Assembly: GCA_030602715.1 (NCBI GenBank)
Contig: JAUVZD010000004.1
Span: 124,001-188,000 of the forward strand
Direction of reading: 5' to 3'
Length of the DNA stretch: 64,000 nt
Origin: Candidatus Coatesiibacteriota bacterium
GTDB lineage: Bacteria; RBG-13-66-14; B26-G2; JAUVZD01
In this document: in pieces, positions 6,855 to 14,771 of the stretch
Layout of the letters: every line of letters starts with the position of its first letter
Position numbering within the stretch: position 1 is the first letter of the stretch
The notes under the pieces: generated by a model
Told to the model about the DNA's origin: nothing
The model's database searches: none
What the model saw: the letters and a program-made list of their open reading frames with translations, nothing else
Made by a program: the position numbers and the translations under genes

Positions 6855-8957
6855 ATGCATAAATTAATCACCATTACCAGCCTGATTATACTTCTCCCCG
6901 CTCTAGCCCTAGCCCTCAGCTGGCAGGAGCGCCCCGACCCGCTCAAACCGATACGCACTATGGAATTCACCGACTATGAGACGGGCACCATCGTCACCGT
7001 TACCATTGACGACTCCACCGCCACCTACAAGCTGGAAGTGCCGGAAGAGATCGTGGAGGAGAAGTATGAGGGCAAGGCGGAGACCATTACCGACCCGACT
7101 CTTTACCCCGACTTCGTAACCGCCTCCGAACACGCCGAGCATCAGGTCCTGCCCTCTCTGGAACTATGCGGTCAGCGGGGCAAGTTCACCGATGACGGCG
7201 CCTATGCCGCCGTGGAGCTTCAACTGGAGGCGGGCGCCGGTCCGCTTGAGGGGGGCAAGGTCGCCTTCCTGAAACGGTTATATCAGCTTACTGCGGACAA
7301 GGAGGCAGGATCGGTAAGCCCGGCAAAGGACGCCTATCACAACGCCATGGTCTTCATCACCGTAGCACTTCTCCTCACAAGCGAGGACGGCACACCCCCC
7401 TCCACCATAAACATCCCGGACGATGTGCTTGAGGAAGCAGGGGAGCAGATGAAGGTTTTCCTGGAAGAGGACCAGCTTCACTCCAAACCCCTGGGCTTCT
7501 ACACCTGGTCAAAGGAGCTTTCGCACATCTTCAGCCGAGACCGCTGGTTGATGTCCAAGCTGGACACCTCCGACACCGAAGAGCTGGGTTTAGCCCTGGC
7601 CCTCTGCGACATCATAACCTCCGACACCGCCCTCTCCGCCCAGCACACCTATGTTATAAATTTATACTCCCGCCTGACCAACCCGCCCTCGGTGATGAGC
7701 ATTGACGGCCTGATTGAGCTCGCCGGCGACCCGGCGGTAATATTGACTGATTCAGGGGCGCTGGAAGCGTTCAGAGAGAAGCTCAACCCCGACCCCGACA
7801 AACCTCCTGTGGAGTTCGCCCTCTTCCCCCCCTCTCGCTCCAAGGAGGTGGACCTGGTAAACAAACTGATGGGCTTGCCGGCTGTGGCAGGCAGCATAAT
7901 GGATGTCCTCATAGAGTATATCCGCAAAGGTGAAATATCCCTTGCCCCCACCAAGGACAGCGGGTGGTATGAGTATCAACAGTATGCCCTGGAATGTTTA
8001 CTCAAGGTCAAGGAGACCCCCGAGGGCGAGAAGCTTAAGATGAATGAGGGCTACATCAAACGGCTGGAGGAAGCCTTCCGCACCATGCTCACCCAGGCAC
8101 GGGAGACGCACATCAAACAACTGGACATGGTTATAGGAACGGTAGCCGCGCCGGAGATGGTCCTAGAGATTGATGTGAGCCCCAACTTTTTACTTGAGCC
8201 CCTGCCCACCTACTATCTACGGGTGGCGCGGGCATATACTTTCCTGTTGGATATGCTGGAGAGCTTTCTCGGCAAGGACCTGCTGGGGAGGATGCACGGC
8301 GTCCGCGAGGATGGAGAGTCGGAGATGAACCTGGCGGAGGAGCTGGTCAGCATGCAGGAGCTGTTCTACGGCTTCTATCTTGAGGCTTGCATGGACATCG
8401 GGCTTACCCCCCAGCCGAAGGTGATATTCGCCGACCCTGAAGACGCCATCAAACGCGCCCAGGACTGGCTGTTGGACTGGAAGAGCGACCCGCTTATGGG
8501 ACAGGACATTCGTGTGATAGTGCCCATGGGACCCACCGGTTTTGGTGACCTCAACTGCTGGTGCGTTATGGGCATCCGCCCGATTATGGTCACCGTCTCC
8601 TATGTGGACAAACCCACGGTCACGGTAAGCGACCCCAACGCGGTGGTGGATGTGGTCTATCCGAGCCAGACCTACTCCATCCTGATGCCGGTATTTTCCG
8701 AGGTCATCATCCCCGGCGAGGTGCCCCTTACCCGGGATGAATTCCGCGCCGTCTGCGACAAGTATCAGACCAAGGAGAAGATAATCTCCGCACTGGAGAA
8801 AGGAGAGGGCTCAAGCATAAACCCTACTAAAAGCTCGTCCGGCTGCTTCCCGGGCGGGCTACCCGGCTGGCTGTATATCGTCGTAGGTGTGGTGGTGGGG
8901 ACGGCGGTAGTGGTGATAGCGGTGGTGCTAGTGATGAGGCGTAGGAGGAGGAAGTAG
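6855..8957 (+). CDS. Exported protein with C-terminal membrane anchor, family unknown
   Basis: A 700-residue protein I do not recognise. It has a signal peptide (HKLITITSLIILLPALALAL, cleaved near residue 21) and a large, acidic, helix-rich body without obvious catalytic motifs. A stretch near 207-225 reads LGFYTWSKELSHIFSRDRWL, and many segments look like helical repeats. The C-terminus carries a low-complexity linker, SSSGCFPGGLPG, one hydrophobic helix and a RRRRRK tail. That tripartite end resembles CTERM sorting signals of the rhombosortase type (Cys/Gly motif, helix, Arg cluster), but no partner protease is seen here. It could also be a plain stop-transfer anchor. Own promoter and terminator suggest a single-gene unit. 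Confidence 0.75.
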   Translation: MHKLITITSLIILLPALALALSWQERPDPLKPIRTMEFTDYETGTIVTVTIDDSTATYKLEVPEEIVEEKYEGKAETITDPTLYPDFVTASEHAEHQVLPSLELCGQRGKFTDDGAYAAVELQLEAGAGPLEGGKVAFLKRLYQLTADKEAGSVSPAKDAYHNAMVFITVALLLTSEDGTPPSTINIPDDVLEEAGEQMKVFLEEDQLHSKPLGFYTWSKELSHIFSRDRWLMSKLDTSDTEELGLALALCDIITSDTALSAQHTYVINLYSRLTNPPSVMSIDGLIELAGDPAVILTDSGALEAFREKLNPDPDKPPVEFALFPPSRSKEVDLVNKLMGLPAVAGSIMDVLIEYIRKGEISLAPTKDSGWYEYQQYALECLLKVKETPEGEKLKMNEGYIKRLEEAFRTMLTQARETHIKQLDMVIGTVAAPEMVLEIDVSPNFLLEPLPTYYLRVARAYTFLLDMLESFLGKDLLGRMHGVREDGESEMNLAEELVSMQELFYGFYLEACMDIGLTPQPKVIFADPEDAIKRAQDWLLDWKSDPLMGQDIRVIVPMGPTGFGDLNCWCVMGIRPIMVTVSYVDKPTVTVSDPNAVVDVVYPSQTYSILMPVFSEVIIPGEVPLTRDEFRAVCDKYQTKEKIISALEKGEGSSINPTKSSSGCFPGGLPGWLYIVVGVVVGTAVVVIAVVLVMRRRRRK

Positions 8958-8996
8958 GGGGGAGATTAAGCTAGATACAGATTGGAGTGAAATGAC

Positions 8997-9023
8997 AAAG
9001 CCCCCCTGGGTGTGGGGGGCTTT
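8997..9023. terminator. Bidirectional intrinsic terminator
   Basis: A 10-bp stem AAAGCCCCCC/GGGGGGCTTT with a seven-base loop. It lies between the end of the rightward exported-protein gene and the 3' end of the leftward tRNA-Ser gene and could serve both. T-runs are short on both sides. Confidence 0.7.
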
Positions 9024-9038
9024 AGGTATATTAAAAAA

Positions 9039-9126
9039 TGGCGGAGAGGGAGGGATTCGAACCCCCGGAAGGCAAGCCTTCAACGGTTTTCGAGACCGCC
9101 CCGTTCAACCGCTCCGGCACCTCTCC
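9039..9126 (-). tRNA. tRNA-Ser (anticodon CGA)
   Basis: An 88-base type II tRNA read leftward. Acceptor strands GGAGAGG (9126-9120) and CCTCTCC (9049-9043) pair fully. Discriminator G and an encoded CCA follow (9042-9039). The anticodon arm is CGGT-CTCGAAA-ACCG, giving CGA for UCG codons. A long variable arm (GGCTTGCC type) and the T loop GGTTCGAATCC are present. The 5' end is fused without spacer to the end of a GIY-YIG reading frame that runs through the tRNA. Confidence 0.95.
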
Positions 9127-9386
9127 GGCATTGTTTATCTATCAGTTTCTTAAAAGCATTCCCACCCTTGTAACTCTTTATCTGTCTCTCTCTTCTATAC
9201 GCTTCCTTTCGGCTATTATATTCCTCGCTGTATATTACCACCCAGGGTATCCCCGATTTCGTAGATCTCGTCTTCCCACAATTATGCTGGGCTAATCTCA
9301 CTTCTATATCTTGACACATCCCGACATCCCCGCCAGGAGCGGGGTCTTCCTGTCTTCTCGCTCTGGATTATATATACTTTATATAC
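9080..9386 (-). pseudogene. GIY-YIG endonuclease, frameshifted, running into tRNA-Ser
   Basis: The C-terminal frame reads QDIEVRLAQHN, then GIPWVVIYSEEYNSRKEA, then RRERQIKSYKGGNAFKK, the pattern of the small YhbQ/UPF0213 GIY-YIG nuclease family. The N-terminal signature VYKVYIIQSEKTGR is present but in another frame. Exactly at the break lies a GC palindrome (9328-9344), and no normal start codon precedes the signature. The frame also lacks its own stop: it continues through the 5' half of tRNA-Ser to 9080. I read it as a dead copy of a small mobile-like nuclease gene abutting the tRNA. Confidence 0.7.
9328..9344. repeat. GC palindrome inside GIY-YIG remnant
   Basis: CCCCGC-CAGGA-GCGGGG. 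It belongs to the same family as the palindromes at 9468-9512, 9625-9641 and 53595-53611 (CCCCGCC-NNN-GGCGGGG) and sits where the GIY-YIG frame breaks. Confidence 0.6.
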
Positions 9387-9454
9387 CTCTCCTGCCAAAC
9401 CTATCCTTTCCTGGAAATTTTACCTTAAAGGTGAAAAAAGTTCTATCTGTATCC

Positions 9455-9566
9455 GCGGAGAGGGAGGCCCCGCCTTGGCCCCGCCTTTGGCCCCGCCTTT
9501 GGCGGGGCGGGGGCACCTCTCCGATATTGTTTATCTATCAGTTTCTTAAAAGCACTCCCGCCCTTT
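9455..9566 (-). pseudogene. Decayed second copy of tRNA-Ser / GIY-YIG junction
   Basis: 9455-9467 equals the 3' end of the intact tRNA-Ser (9041-9053). 9513-9566 matches 9117-9170 with only a few changes; that segment covers the tRNA 5' end and the last codons of the GIY-YIG gene (KGGSAFKKLIDKQ in this copy). The whole tRNA interior between them is replaced by a run of GC palindromes (9468-9512) containing CCCCGCC-TTT-GGCGGGG. It cannot fold as a tRNA. Confidence 0.65.
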
Positions 9567-9597
9567 TATATTGCCGAGTAACCCCTTGAGACACAAT

Positions 9598-9657
9598 GCC
9601 TCAACGGTTTTCTCCCGCCTTTGGCCCCGCCAAAGGCGGGGCGGGAGCACCTCTCCG
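9598..9657 (-). pseudogene. Decayed third tRNA-Ser fragment with palindrome
   Basis: 9598-9614 resembles the anticodon-arm region of tRNA-Ser, and 9647-9657 equals the tRNA 5' end (GCACCTCTCCG on this strand). The D-arm region between them is replaced by a nested palindrome: outer CCCGCC/GGCGGG at 614-619 and 640-645 of the 9-kb block, inner CCCCGCC-AAA-GGCGGGG at 9625-9641. No GIY-YIG sequence follows this copy. Confidence 0.55.
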
Positions 9658-9688
9658 ACTACGATTTTACAATATAATACCGTTTATG

Positions 9689-10237
9689 TCAATTATCATC
9701 CTCCCCGTCCTCCGCTCCCTCCTCCTTCCGCTTGAAAAGGCGAAATTTCTTCTTTAATCTGCCAATCAAACCAACCACGGGACCGACTAATACCCCCACC
9801 AGGGTAAATAAGAAAAAGACGCCCATATATACCCAATAGGACAGATTGCTAATCCGGTAATGCTCACCCAAGACATGCACGCAGATAAATGTATATCTTA
9901 TGTCAAAAAAGAAACCCACCATCACGACGATAAAGATAAACCCCAAGACAAGTTCATACCACTTTTTATCAAACAAGGGCAGGGTCAATATTACTGTTAA
10001 AGGGAGCACGACTATCAGGGCGATAATCCCCAATATTCCCAGGAAAAAACCCCACTTCGCCATGGTGGGCGTGGGGGTCTTGAAAATTTCCGGCGGTCCT
10101 TTCTTGCCGAAGAGTTCCTCGGAGAATTCGGGAATGATGTTGACTGCGAGTATTAGTATGAAAATAACCACTAATACCGCCTTGCCCAAAATTTTGGGCA
10201 GCCTTCCCTTCAAGCCAGGTTTTTCCCTCTTACACAT
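9689..10237 (-). CDS. Membrane protein of unknown function
   Basis: A 182-residue protein with about four hydrophobic helices: KAVLVVIFILILAVNII near 19-35, then two in the middle (GILGIIALIVVLPLTVIL; VLGFIFIVVMVGFFF) and VYMGVFFLFTLVGVLVGPVVG near the end. A basic stretch (RLKKKFRLFKRKEEG) and an acidic tail close it. No family motif is recognised. It starts six bases after the stop of the DUF3795-like gene and is probably co-transcribed with it. Confidence 0.6.
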   Translation of the reverse strand: MCKREKPGLKGRLPKILGKAVLVVIFILILAVNIIPEFSEELFGKKGPPEIFKTPTPTMAKWGFFLGILGIIALIVVLPLTVILTLPLFDKKWYELVLGFIFIVVMVGFFFDIRYTFICVHVLGEHYRISNLSYWVYMGVFFLFTLVGVLVGPVVGLIGRLKKKFRLFKRKEEGAEDGEDDN

Positions 10238-10243
10238 CTTAAG

Positions 10244-10597
10244 CTACATCTGTGCCCGAATCTCCTCCAGATTCTTCTTCGCCTCCGAGGCGAAGTCCAG
10301 GAACTGGGTCAACTGCTCACAGGCATAGTCCTCACAGTGGGCGCAGTTTTCCAGCCCCTTGCCCACAGAGCAAGCCCGTATGGGACACAGACCGCAGTAG
10401 ATACCCTTGCGCTCGCTCTCGCTCACGCAACCGTCGCACATGGTGTCCTCGGCGGAAAAAGTCTTCTCCCCCTCACCATACTGTTCGGTCCAAGCCTCCG
10501 CCACCTTCGCAGAAGCGGACATATCCCCCGCTTGGGTGGCTTTGTAAGCGGGACACTGCAGACAGTCCAGTCCGCAATAGGCAATCATCCTCTCCAT
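10244..10597 (-). CDS. DUF3795-type cysteine-rich protein
   Basis: A 117-residue protein rich in cysteine pairs: AYCGLDCLQCPAY at the start, MCDGCVSE in the middle, YCGLCPIRAC, and ENCAHCEDYACEQL at the end. This is the DUF3795 pattern, small proteins thought to bind zinc or an iron-sulfur centre; no activity is established. I use the ATG at 10597 behind AAGGAGGATTC; the longer frame to 10639 would overlap the alcohol dehydrogenase. Read leftward it follows the dehydrogenase gene. Confidence 0.8.
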   Translation of the reverse strand: MERMIAYCGLDCLQCPAYKATQAGDMSASAKVAEAWTEQYGEGEKTFSAEDTMCDGCVSESERKGIYCGLCPIRACSVGKGLENCAHCEDYACEQLTQFLDFASEAKKNLEEIRAQM

Positions 10598-10631
10598 CGG
10601 AATCCTCCTTGAATTTATGTTTCTGGATACT

Positions 10632-11636
10632 TTATTCACTCACCATAAGCACCGCGCCCCCCTGAACCTTCCCCTCCTTAAGCCTCATCAGCACCTCGTT
10701 CACCTCCGCCAACGGATACTCCTCCACTTCGGTCTTGATGGGTATCTCCTCGGCAAGGGCTAGCAACTCCTCGCCGTCCCTGCGCTCGGAGTTAGCCACC
10801 GACTGAATGGACTTCTCATAGTAGAGGTGCTTCTCGTAGTCAAGAGGTGGGGTGGGGCTCATATAGATGCCGGCCAGCACCAACTTTCCCCCCTTGTCCA
10901 GCGCCTCCATAGCCGGGGGAATCAGTTCCCCGGCCGGGGCGAAGATTATCGCTGAATCCAACATGCCGGGTTTTGCCTCCTCGGCTTTGCCGGTCCAGAC
11001 CGCCCCCAGCTCCCCTGCCAGTTTGCGGTGCGCATCCGTTCGGCTGAAGACATATACTTCACAGCCCCAGTGCACTGCCACCTGAATGGCTATGTGCGCC
11101 GAGTTTCCGAAGCCGTAGAGACCCAGCCGCCCCCCGGGCTTTATACCGGATATGCGCAAAGCCCGATAGCCGATGATGCCCCCGCAGAGCAGGGGGGAAA
11201 TTTCTGCCGGCTCAAACCCCTGCGGGATGCGGTAGGCGAACTCCTCATAGGCTACTACAAATTGGGCGAATCCGCCGTCTATGTCGTAGCCGGTGAAGAG
11301 GGCGTTCTGGCAGAGGTTCTCCCGTCCGCTTATACAGAAACGGCACCTCCCACAAGTATGCGCCAGCCAGGCAAGCCCCACCCGCTCACCGACCTCAAAC
11401 CGGCTCGCACCCTCGCTTAATCCCACCACCTCGCCCACCACCTGATGACCGGGGATGATGGGCTTCTTGTGCAGGGACAATTCGCCCTCCACTATGTGCA
11501 GGTCGGTGTGGCAGGCACCGCAGGCAAGCACCTTGGTAAGTATCTGTGCGGCTTGGGGCTCTGGGTCGGCTATCTCCTCACGAGTGAGCGATGATGCGTT
11601 TATCGGCGCTTGCTTATGGAGTCGGTAGGCGAGCAT
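10632..11636 (-). CDS. Zinc-dependent alcohol dehydrogenase
   Basis: A 334-residue medium-chain dehydrogenase/reductase. The N-terminal catalytic domain has GACHTDLHIVEGEL (catalytic zinc ligand Cys and the following Asp/His), PGHQVVGEV (zinc His) and the structural zinc cluster CGRCRFCISGRENLC. The Rossmann domain shows a GLYGFGNSAH loop rather than the usual GxGxxG. It matches the AdhA-like NAD(P)-dependent alcohol dehydrogenases. The variant nucleotide loop may affect cofactor choice. Substrate unknown. Confidence 0.88.
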   Translation of the reverse strand: MLAYRLHKQAPINASSLTREEIADPEPQAAQILTKVLACGACHTDLHIVEGELSLHKKPIIPGHQVVGEVVGLSEGASRFEVGERVGLAWLAHTCGRCRFCISGRENLCQNALFTGYDIDGGFAQFVVAYEEFAYRIPQGFEPAEISPLLCGGIIGYRALRISGIKPGGRLGLYGFGNSAHIAIQVAVHWGCEVYVFSRTDAHRKLAGELGAVWTGKAEEAKPGMLDSAIIFAPAGELIPPAMEALDKGGKLVLAGIYMSPTPPLDYEKHLYYEKSIQSVANSERRDGEELLALAEEIPIKTEVEEYPLAEVNEVLMRLKEGKVQGGAVLMVSE

Positions 11637-11672
11637 TAAACTATCTCATCTCGGAAGGAATTTGAAGTTATG

Positions 11673-11695
11673 GAAAAAGCGGAAGACACACTTCC
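11673..11695 (-). terminator. Weak terminator after the GHKL cassette
   Basis: Read leftward: GGAAG-TGTGT-CTTCC, then GCTTTTTCC. The stem is only 5 bp. A T-rich run lies on the other side too. With the promoter at 13807 it frames the two-gene AT-rich cassette as its own unit. Confidence 0.4.
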
Positions 11696-11737
11696 ACTTT
11701 TTTCGTAAACCTTTTTTGATTAATAAGTAGTAAGGTT

Positions 11738-12253
11738 TCACTCAATAGTTTCCATTAAACCTAGTTCTTTTCTCTTTTCTTTTCTTCTACTTGATATATA
11801 GCCACCTTCAAATTCTATAATATAACTTTCAAATGTCCTACTTTCATCAATCATTTCAAGATCATGATATATCTTAAAAAACCTTACGCACCTTCTTAAC
11901 ATCGTTTCGGAATACTGAGTATCACGCGAAAGATTTTCTAAAAACTTATGTATATAAAACTGGGAATTATCAACAATTTCGCTAAATCTAAGTATTTTTT
12001 CACCTATAACCCAATACAATAGAACATTATTATCTGTATTCCCTTTTCCTCTAATATCCTTAAGTGAACTTATTATATCATCCACCAAATCCAAATACAT
12101 ATTTTCAATAAACCTTATCTCTCCTTGAAATTCAGCTATATTCATTTCACTTTCCATAAAAATATTCATTGGAATAGATCCCTTTATAGAAGTAAACCCA
12201 TCGGGATTAGTAACAACTCTCATTACAATTGGTGTCTTATATTCAATATTCAT
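11738..12253 (-). CDS. Unknown partner protein of the GHKL ATPase cassette
   Basis: A 171-residue protein that I do not recognise. It begins with a beta-rich segment (NIEYKTPIVMRVVTNPDG), then a long acidic helical part (LDLVDDIISSLKDIRGKGN) and a basic end (SSRRKEKRKELGLMETIE). Its ATG follows the ATPase stop directly (TAAATG), so the two are translationally coupled. Base composition is much more AT-rich than the flanking genes, as in the ATPase gene. Function is unknown; the tight coupling suggests a subunit or regulator of the ATPase. Confidence 0.7.
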   Translation of the reverse strand: MNIEYKTPIVMRVVTNPDGFTSIKGSIPMNIFMESEMNIAEFQGEIRFIENMYLDLVDDIISSLKDIRGKGNTDNNVLLYWVIGEKILRFSEIVDNSQFYIHKFLENLSRDTQYSETMLRRCVRFFKIYHDLEMIDESRTFESYIIEFEGGYISSRRKEKRKELGLMETIE

Positions 12254-13759
12254 TTAATGTTTCCCCCAGTAACTAAAAAACCTCTCTTGAAGTTGAAAGA
12301 TTTCTCCAAATTCCTTAAATCTCTCCCTTGAGAAACCAAATTCTAAAATACTAATAATAATACATTTTCTTACATGGTAATTTATCAAATTTTTTCTTCT
12401 CGATTTTAAATATGCAGGATGAGCCGAATTTATGCAAACTAATTCTCCATCAAACCAAGATTCTTTATCGACGTCAGGCTTTTCAACATCAGTTACAAAA
12501 ATACTACCTTTTGACCTTTTTCGTCTTACTATTGCTTTTTCATCATCCCCTCCCTTTAATGTTGGAGCTACACCTTCTTCACTCCCAGGATGTACTTCTA
12601 TTCCACCACTTGTTCCACTGCCCCCTTCTCCAATATGTATTATTTGAATTCCCCTACCCATTTCTCTTGGAAAACCATGCTCACTTTTTACAGCAACATC
12701 CTTATCAGTAAAATTTGCGAAAAATGACAGTTCCGGTATTTCCTTAATTATTTTGTTTATTTCCTCCTCTATTTCACTGTAATCAATATCTTTTCTTTCA
12801 TATTTTTCAATTAAGCCAATACCTTCTAACCACCTTTTGAATTCATCCCTCGTTTTCCTATAAATATTATTCCAAAATATGTCATCTGTTTTGAATTTAC
12901 ACTTATTTGTAGTCACAGCCTCTATTAAAAATGGAGCTTCAATCCAACCAAAAATTTTTTCCTTTTCTCGGGGTTCCTGCCTGAAAAATTCTCTTTCAAT
13001 AACCTTTCCAAAAGTACAAACCATTATTCCTGGTTCTATATTATTACCTTCTTTAATTTTGCAGAAGAAACCTTTTGCCTCTTTTCGTTTATACTTAACT
13101 TCTATTTCTTCTATACCATCTTCATCTGTCAAATCAGACAAACTTTTTTCAACTAGAAAAACATTCCCATTAATTACAAAATTCACCCCTCTTTCATATA
13201 CTCCTTCTTGTTCATAATGCTTTCTAATTCCAGGATCAACTAATGGATAATAATGTTCTATTATTATCTCCTTGATTAGGTCCTCATTATAATAATTAAT
13301 ATATTTCTTCTTTAAATAAAAAGTAACTTTAGTTCCTATTTCATCTAATGTACGATTTTTTCCATCAATTATTTCATAAGGTGCATCCTTTCCCTTCAAT
13401 TCCCATAAAGAATACCCTCTATAATTACTACTCCAAGTCTCTGTTAAAATACTTTCACAAAAATTTAGCCCAAGCTTTGCGCCTTGTCCAGCAAATCCTA
13501 TACCTGTCCCTTTTTTCTTTGGTGTTTCTAAGTTATGATAAAGTGAAAACAATTTCTTATCCATTCCAAATCCATTATCTTTCAAACTAATATAACCTAC
13601 CTCTTTTCTTATATCAATTTCAATTACTGATGCTTTAGCATCTAATGAATTAGCGATCAATTCAATTATTGCAGCTTTTTGAGGTTCGAAGGGATACTGA
13701 TCCGAGATATTTCTTATAACCGTCTTTATATTAGCACTGGTTTTCCCTTTTCTTCCCAT
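12254..13759 (-). CDS. GHKL (Hsp90/MutL-type) ATPase
   Basis: A 501-residue protein from the ATG at 13759, behind GGAGG; two upstream in-frame starts lack a ribosome site. The N-terminus is a Bergerat ATP-binding fold: ELIANSLDA (N-box, Glu33 and Asn37), KDNGFGM (G1 box, Asp61), GTGIGFAGQGAKLG (G2/lid, 84-97). The middle is a beta-rich transducer-like region; after 350 come a Gly/Ser-rich linker (GEGGSGTSGG) and a conserved-looking end. The layout resembles stand-alone GHKL ATPases found in phage-defence islands and MORC-like proteins, but I can assign no known system. Strong AT bias marks it as acquired. Confidence 0.8.
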   Translation of the reverse strand: MGRKGKTSANIKTVIRNISDQYPFEPQKAAIIELIANSLDAKASVIEIDIRKEVGYISLKDNGFGMDKKLFSLYHNLETPKKKGTGIGFAGQGAKLGLNFCESILTETWSSNYRGYSLWELKGKDAPYEIIDGKNRTLDEIGTKVTFYLKKKYINYYNEDLIKEIIIEHYYPLVDPGIRKHYEQEGVYERGVNFVINGNVFLVEKSLSDLTDEDGIEEIEVKYKRKEAKGFFCKIKEGNNIEPGIMVCTFGKVIEREFFRQEPREKEKIFGWIEAPFLIEAVTTNKCKFKTDDIFWNNIYRKTRDEFKRWLEGIGLIEKYERKDIDYSEIEEEINKIIKEIPELSFFANFTDKDVAVKSEHGFPREMGRGIQIIHIGEGGSGTSGGIEVHPGSEEGVAPTLKGGDDEKAIVRRKRSKGSIFVTDVEKPDVDKESWFDGELVCINSAHPAYLKSRRKNLINYHVRKCIIISILEFGFSRERFKEFGEIFQLQERFFSYWGKH

Positions 13760-13806
13760 TAATGCCTCCATTGTCAAAAAAATCATTAAATTTCTTTATT
13801 ATCCTA

Positions 13807-13835
13807 ATTATACAAAAAATTTTATCTTAATTCAA
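13807..13835 (-). promoter_or_regulatory. Promoter of the GHKL cassette
   Basis: Read leftward: TTGAAT at 13835-13830, 17-base spacer, perfect TATAAT at 13812-13807. It lies in the 90-base AT-rich gap upstream of the ATPase gene, so the cassette has its own expression signal. Confidence 0.7.
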
Positions 13836-13852
13836 GTATAATTTATTATTCA

Positions 13853-14722
13853 TCACACCCCCTCCAGCCTCTCCCCCATCACCGAAAGCGCCCGCTCATA
13901 CAAATCCCGGAAGCGACCCAAAGCCAGGGTGCCCACATCGTAGGAGCCGGGGGAAAGCACCACCACCTCCGCCCCCCGCCCCCGGGCAAGCTCCACCTGG
14001 GCATTGAAGGCTCGGCTCTGCAAAACCTCCTTGAACTGATTCGCCCGCCCAAGCAATCCGAAGTGGCTTCTCTTCAAACGGTGATAAGCCTCGTCCCACC
14101 CGTTATATATCGCCAGTATCAACGGCTTTCGTCCATCCTTCCCCCTCAAGTGATATTCCATCAGGCTCTTTATGGGGGTCTTCTCAGCCATGGTCCCGTC
14201 CAGATATGTAATCCCCCCAATCCTTTTGGGAAGAAAGACCCACTGCATGGAGACGCTGGCCCGGATGGCGGGCGCCAGGGGACCGCTGTCAAAGATATGG
14301 ACGGTATCGCTCCCGTCGTCGGCGTAGGCGATACAGCGGAAGGGCACCGCACACCCCTCAAAGGTCTTTACCGGCAGATGGCGCTCCACCAGCCGTTCCA
14401 GTTTATCGCCCTTGAGTATGCCGTCAATGGCGTTGGGGCTTCCCGGGCGCCTAAGAATCCCGCCAATGATATGGCTCAGGGCGACATCCCGCACCATACT
14501 CACCTTTAAGCGGGACATCACCTGCACCAGCTCTTCCGCCGACATCCCCGCAGACCACAGCCCGCCCACTATAGCCCCGCTGGAGTTGCCCCACACCTCC
14601 TCCACCCGCTCGGCGAGACCGGCTTCCTCCAGGAGGGAGAGAAGTGCGCATCCGCTGGCAAAGGAGAGAATTGAACCGCTCCCCAGGGAAAGATAGAGTT
14701 TATACCTCCCGCTTCCAAGCAT
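13853..14722 (-). CDS. Patatin-like phospholipase
   Basis: A 289-residue serine lipid hydrolase. Seen: the oxyanion-hole region SLGSGSILSFASG (about 12-24), the nucleophile elbow GNSSG (Ser47) and the second catalytic Asp in YLDGTMAEKTP. These are the Ser-Asp dyad marks of patatin phospholipases. The start is uncertain: the ATG at 14755 would read through the terminator hairpin at 14728-14750, so I take the ATG at 14722, although its ribosome site is poor. It follows the radical SAM gene in the same direction and may act on the same lipid pathway. Confidence 0.82.
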   Translation of the reverse strand: MLGSGRYKLYLSLGSGSILSFASGCALLSLLEEAGLAERVEEVWGNSSGAIVGGLWSAGMSAEELVQVMSRLKVSMVRDVALSHIIGGILRRPGSPNAIDGILKGDKLERLVERHLPVKTFEGCAVPFRCIAYADDGSDTVHIFDSGPLAPAIRASVSMQWVFLPKRIGGITYLDGTMAEKTPIKSLMEYHLRGKDGRKPLILAIYNGWDEAYHRLKRSHFGLLGRANQFKEVLQSRAFNAQVELARGRGAEVVVLSPGSYDVGTLALGRFRDLYERALSVMGERLEGV

Positions 14723-14727
14723 ACTAG

Positions 14728-14750
14728 AAAGCCCCGCAAACCGGGGCTTT
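14728..14750 (-). terminator. Intrinsic terminator or attenuator before patatin gene
   Basis: A 9-bp stem AAAGCCCCG/CGGGGCTTT with a five-base loop, 22 bases after the radical SAM stop codon when read leftward. The T-run is only three bases, so partial read-through into the patatin gene is likely. Confidence 0.55.
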
Positions 14751-14771
14751 CCCATATCCTTTTGGGCTTGA

